Below, piece after piece: positions 62,107 to 64,000 of a stretch of 64,000 nucleotides of DNA. Below the pieces are notes generated by a model, which was not told the DNA's origin, did no database searches, and was given only the letters and a program-made list of their open reading frames with translations. This DNA comes from JBEOJY01 sp040275305. GTDB lineage: Bacteria > Pseudomonadota > Alphaproteobacteria > UBA9219. Where the stretch lies: the NCBI GenBank assembly GCA_040275305.1, contig JBEOJY010000010.1, positions 1 to 64,000 on the forward strand. The letters run 5' to 3'. The position numbers and the translations under genes are program-made. Positions within the stretch are counted from its first letter, which is position 1; each line of letters begins with the position of its first letter.

Positions 62107-63320
62107 AGCTGTACCACGCGCGTTATGCCCAAACCCATCAAGGTGGCGTCACGATTATAGAAGACGATTTCTACCTTCCCGACGAGCACGCGGTGCGCCG
62201 CCAACTGCGCGGAAAAGGATTGTGGCCCATCGCAATCCATGAACAAAAACCGGATTTCTTCGAATGGATGGACGTGCGTTCACGCGCCTGGCAAATCCAG
62301 CTCCTGCGGGCTTTGCGATTTCAAAGCGCCTCAGCCTCGGCTGGCACCGCGCTGCTCAACATCATCGAAGGCGAGGAGGATCCGCGCCGCCGTCTGGCCT
62401 TCCTTCCCTCTCGCACCGTGCTTAAAGGCGGCGGTTCCTTCTCGGAAGCCCTACGCGCGCTTAAACTGCTCGACGCAGCGACCATGGCCATCATCGTCGC
62501 AGGCGAACGCGCGGGCGACCTCAAAGGCGTCATCCAACACGCCATCGAACATTCGGAAGAAAAAGGCAAGCACACCAAGACCATCATGGCGGGTCTAAGC
62601 TGGCTGGCCTTCGACATCATCAACATCGTCGGCGCGTTGTGGGGCGCCCAGTTCGGATTTATCCCGTACCTAAAAAATCAGGGGACCAAGAGCACGGATC
62701 TCGCCATGATCGATAAGTTCAATAAATCGATTGAAATGGCGAGCTGGGTCAACGGCTCGCTGCTCTTCGCCGTCATGGTGCTCATGATCGCTGCATGCGT
62801 CCTCGTGGCGCTCTACTGGTTCAATCGGCACCGCCCGGACCACTTCACCTCGCGCCTGATGATGAACGCGCCAGTCATCTCAAGCTACATGCGCAACGTC
62901 ACGCTTCAGGATAGCGGCAAACTCATGAAGCGCCTTCTGCGAGGCAAAGTGCCTCTGGCGGAAGCTATGGAAATCATCATGGAAAGCTGCTACGAACCCT
63001 CCACGCGCTCTTACTGGTCCGAAAGCCGCAGCCGCATCATGGCTGGCGTAGAACCCACGCGCGCGCTGTGCCGATGGCCGTTGACCAAACCCGAACGCGA
63101 CCAGATCGCGACCATTCAATCCGTCGATCAGCTCGCCGAAGTCTACGGCGCGATTGCGGAAGAACGCGGGCTAATGGCCAAGGGCGACCAGCGCCGCATT
63201 ACGATTTTCGGCATCATCACCATGATGGTCCTATTCGGCTCAACGGTGTTGACGATGATTTACCTCCTGACGATTCAAAATCAAGGTTTCCTTGACAGCC
63301 TCAAGTCCATGTCCGAGTAA
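62103..63320 (+). CDS. Inner-membrane platform protein (GspF/PilR family)
   Basis: A 405-aa platform protein that interacts with the ATPase. It has three membrane segments: IINIVGALWGAQFGFIPYL near residue 170, GSLLFAVMVLMIAACVLVAL near 222, and GIITMMVLFGSTVLTMIYLL near 375. The GspF-type helical bundles hold LKGGGSFSEALRAL and GRKVPLAEAM-like RGKVPLAEAMEIIME. The start at 62103 overlaps the ATPase stop; the longer frame from 61842 is not used. The N-terminal half matches the PilR type better than canonical GspF. Confidence 0.85.
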   Translation: MKLYHARYAQTHQGGVTIIEDDFYLPDEHAVRRQLRGKGLWPIAIHEQKPDFFEWMDVRSRAWQIQLLRALRFQSASASAGTALLNIIEGEEDPRRRLAFLPSRTVLKGGGSFSEALRALKLLDAATMAIIVAGERAGDLKGVIQHAIEHSEEKGKHTKTIMAGLSWLAFDIINIVGALWGAQFGFIPYLKNQGTKSTDLAMIDKFNKSIEMASWVNGSLLFAVMVLMIAACVLVALYWFNRHRPDHFTSRLMMNAPVISSYMRNVTLQDSGKLMKRLLRGKVPLAEAMEIIMESCYEPSTRSYWSESRSRIMAGVEPTRALCRWPLTKPERDQIATIQSVDQLAEVYGAIAEERGLMAKGDQRRITIFGIITMMVLFGSTVLTMIYLLTIQNQGFLDSLKSMSE

Positions 63321-63349
63321 TCTGCCGAACAACCTGCCAGAGCATCACC

Positions 63350-64000
63350 ATGGATATCTCCGATCTTACAAGATACGCAAAACATCTGGGACTAGGAGAC
63401 AAAAAGGCTAAACCAGCTCCCCTGAGCCATAATCGCCGTGGGTCGCCGCGCGACCGTAAAGCGCGTGTAGAGGAATCAAATTCCCTCTCGCGTGTGCTCA
63501 TGGGAAGCGCCTCGAACGTCCCCACCGAATACTACTTCCCCCCGGAGCTGATCGGCGGCACCTGCCCGCGCATCGTAGGCGAAGAAGAAGACATCGTCTG
63601 GCACGCCGCCGCCGAAGCCTGCGACAGCGAACGCATCCACATCGTGTGGCAGTCATCGGAAAACAAGATATGGTATCTGGCGACCCGTTCAGCCGATCTG
63701 GCCACGCATCCTAACAGCTGGAGTCCATTCGCGGCGCTGCTGCCGGGCATGAAGAACGCCACGACGAAACTCCCGGCCTGTTACACGTTCTACGGCGACG
63801 AAATGGCGACGATGATGACCGTTTCCGCCGACAGTCTCCAGATTTTCCGTGGCAACAACCTCGTCGTCAAAGCCAAAGCGGAAAGAACCGCGCAAGAACT
63901 CGGAGGCGCGGAAATCATCGAACTGGTGCCCGATCGCATCCTGTCCTTCACGCCTGTTCCATGGTATTCGCTGTCGCTCTTCGAAGATCGCGCGCGACGC
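63350..64000 (+). CDS. Partial gene of the pilus operon, runs off the window
   Basis: An open frame from ATG 63350 to the end of the window, at least 217 codons. It begins MDISDLTRYAKHLGLGDKKA, with no signal peptide or membrane segment, and then EYYFPPELIGGTCPRIVGEE, IHIVWQSSENKIWYLATRSA and TFYGDEMATMMTVSADSLQI. I do not recognise the family; by position it could be a cytoplasmic pilus-assembly protein (PilO/BfpC-like). It follows the platform gene by 29 bp. Confidence 0.65.
   Translation, partial: MDISDLTRYAKHLGLGDKKAKPAPLSHNRRGSPRDRKARVEESNSLSRVLMGSASNVPTEYYFPPELIGGTCPRIVGEEEDIVWHAAAEACDSERIHIVWQSSENKIWYLATRSADLATHPNSWSPFAALLPGMKNATTKLPACYTFYGDEMATMMTVSADSLQIFRGNNLVVKAKAERTAQELGGAEIIELVPDRILSFTPVPWYSLSLFEDRARR

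Noticed and set aside
1..64000. CRISPR array
   Set aside because: No run of regularly spaced direct repeats with unique spacers is present; the repeats are palindromic and dispersed.
1..64000. rRNA operon or transposase gene
   Set aside because: None recognised; the repeat elements contain no transposase frame.

Overview
The window is a GC-rich chromosomal segment of an alphaproteobacterium. The evidence is the rpmF-plsX-fabH and ihfA-merR blocks, an sdhE gene near mfd and recG, an frr-uppS-cdsA-dxr block, an OmpR/EnvZ pair of alphaproteobacterial type, a HpnA-like hopanoid epimerase and a FliQ/FliR pair. I cannot name the genus. The cell is diderm (RND pump, MsbA, LPS-type glycosyltransferase, secretin), with flagellar genes and type IVb-like pilus genes.

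Layout. 1-3 kb: KdpE-like regulator, prephenate dehydrogenase, a secreted HExxH protein and a small protein. 3-13 kb: a three-gene RND efflux operon diverges from a TetR gene that is followed by a HlyD/ABC/ABC-2 permease exporter. The RND promoter contains a perfect palindrome. 13-21 kb: acyltransferase, hypothetical proteins, htpG and secD-yajC. 21-24 kb: rpmF-plsX-fabH. 24-33 kb: an insertion relative to the usual gene order, with fliQR, pncC, ompR/envZ, a three-gene unknown cassette, a patatin and msbA, before ihfA-merR resumes. 33-43 kb: tRNA-Pro, a UbiA-family transferase, tsaC, bcp, a cysteine hydrolase, recG, a structured non-coding stretch, an MFS transporter, sdhE, a GT25 glycosyltransferase and an AT-rich DUF2971 gene. 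43-52 kb: mfd, an orphan BrnA-like antitoxin, frr-uppS-cdsA-dxr and rplU-rpmA. 52-57 kb: a hypothetical protein, a PIG-L deacetylase, hemW and hpnA. 57-64 kb: a type IVb-like pilus or secretion operon (secretin, Ig/PilP-like protein, ATPase, platform protein, and a further gene that runs off the window).

The most unusual feature is the load of short palindromic, MITE-like repeats in several families. One family has a 184-bp unit with long inverted ends. A full copy lies between uppS and cdsA, and another of the same length sits in frame inside mfd and is translated. A different repeat family interrupts hemW in frame. This resembles the Rickettsia palindromic elements (RPEs) that insert within protein genes. 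The remaining copies of the 184-bp family lie just upstream of start codons, in gene leaders.

Coordinates for many genes were trimmed from the longest reading frame to the start best supported by a ribosome-binding site or by family alignment. Family assignments come from motif recognition by eye; no database search was run.
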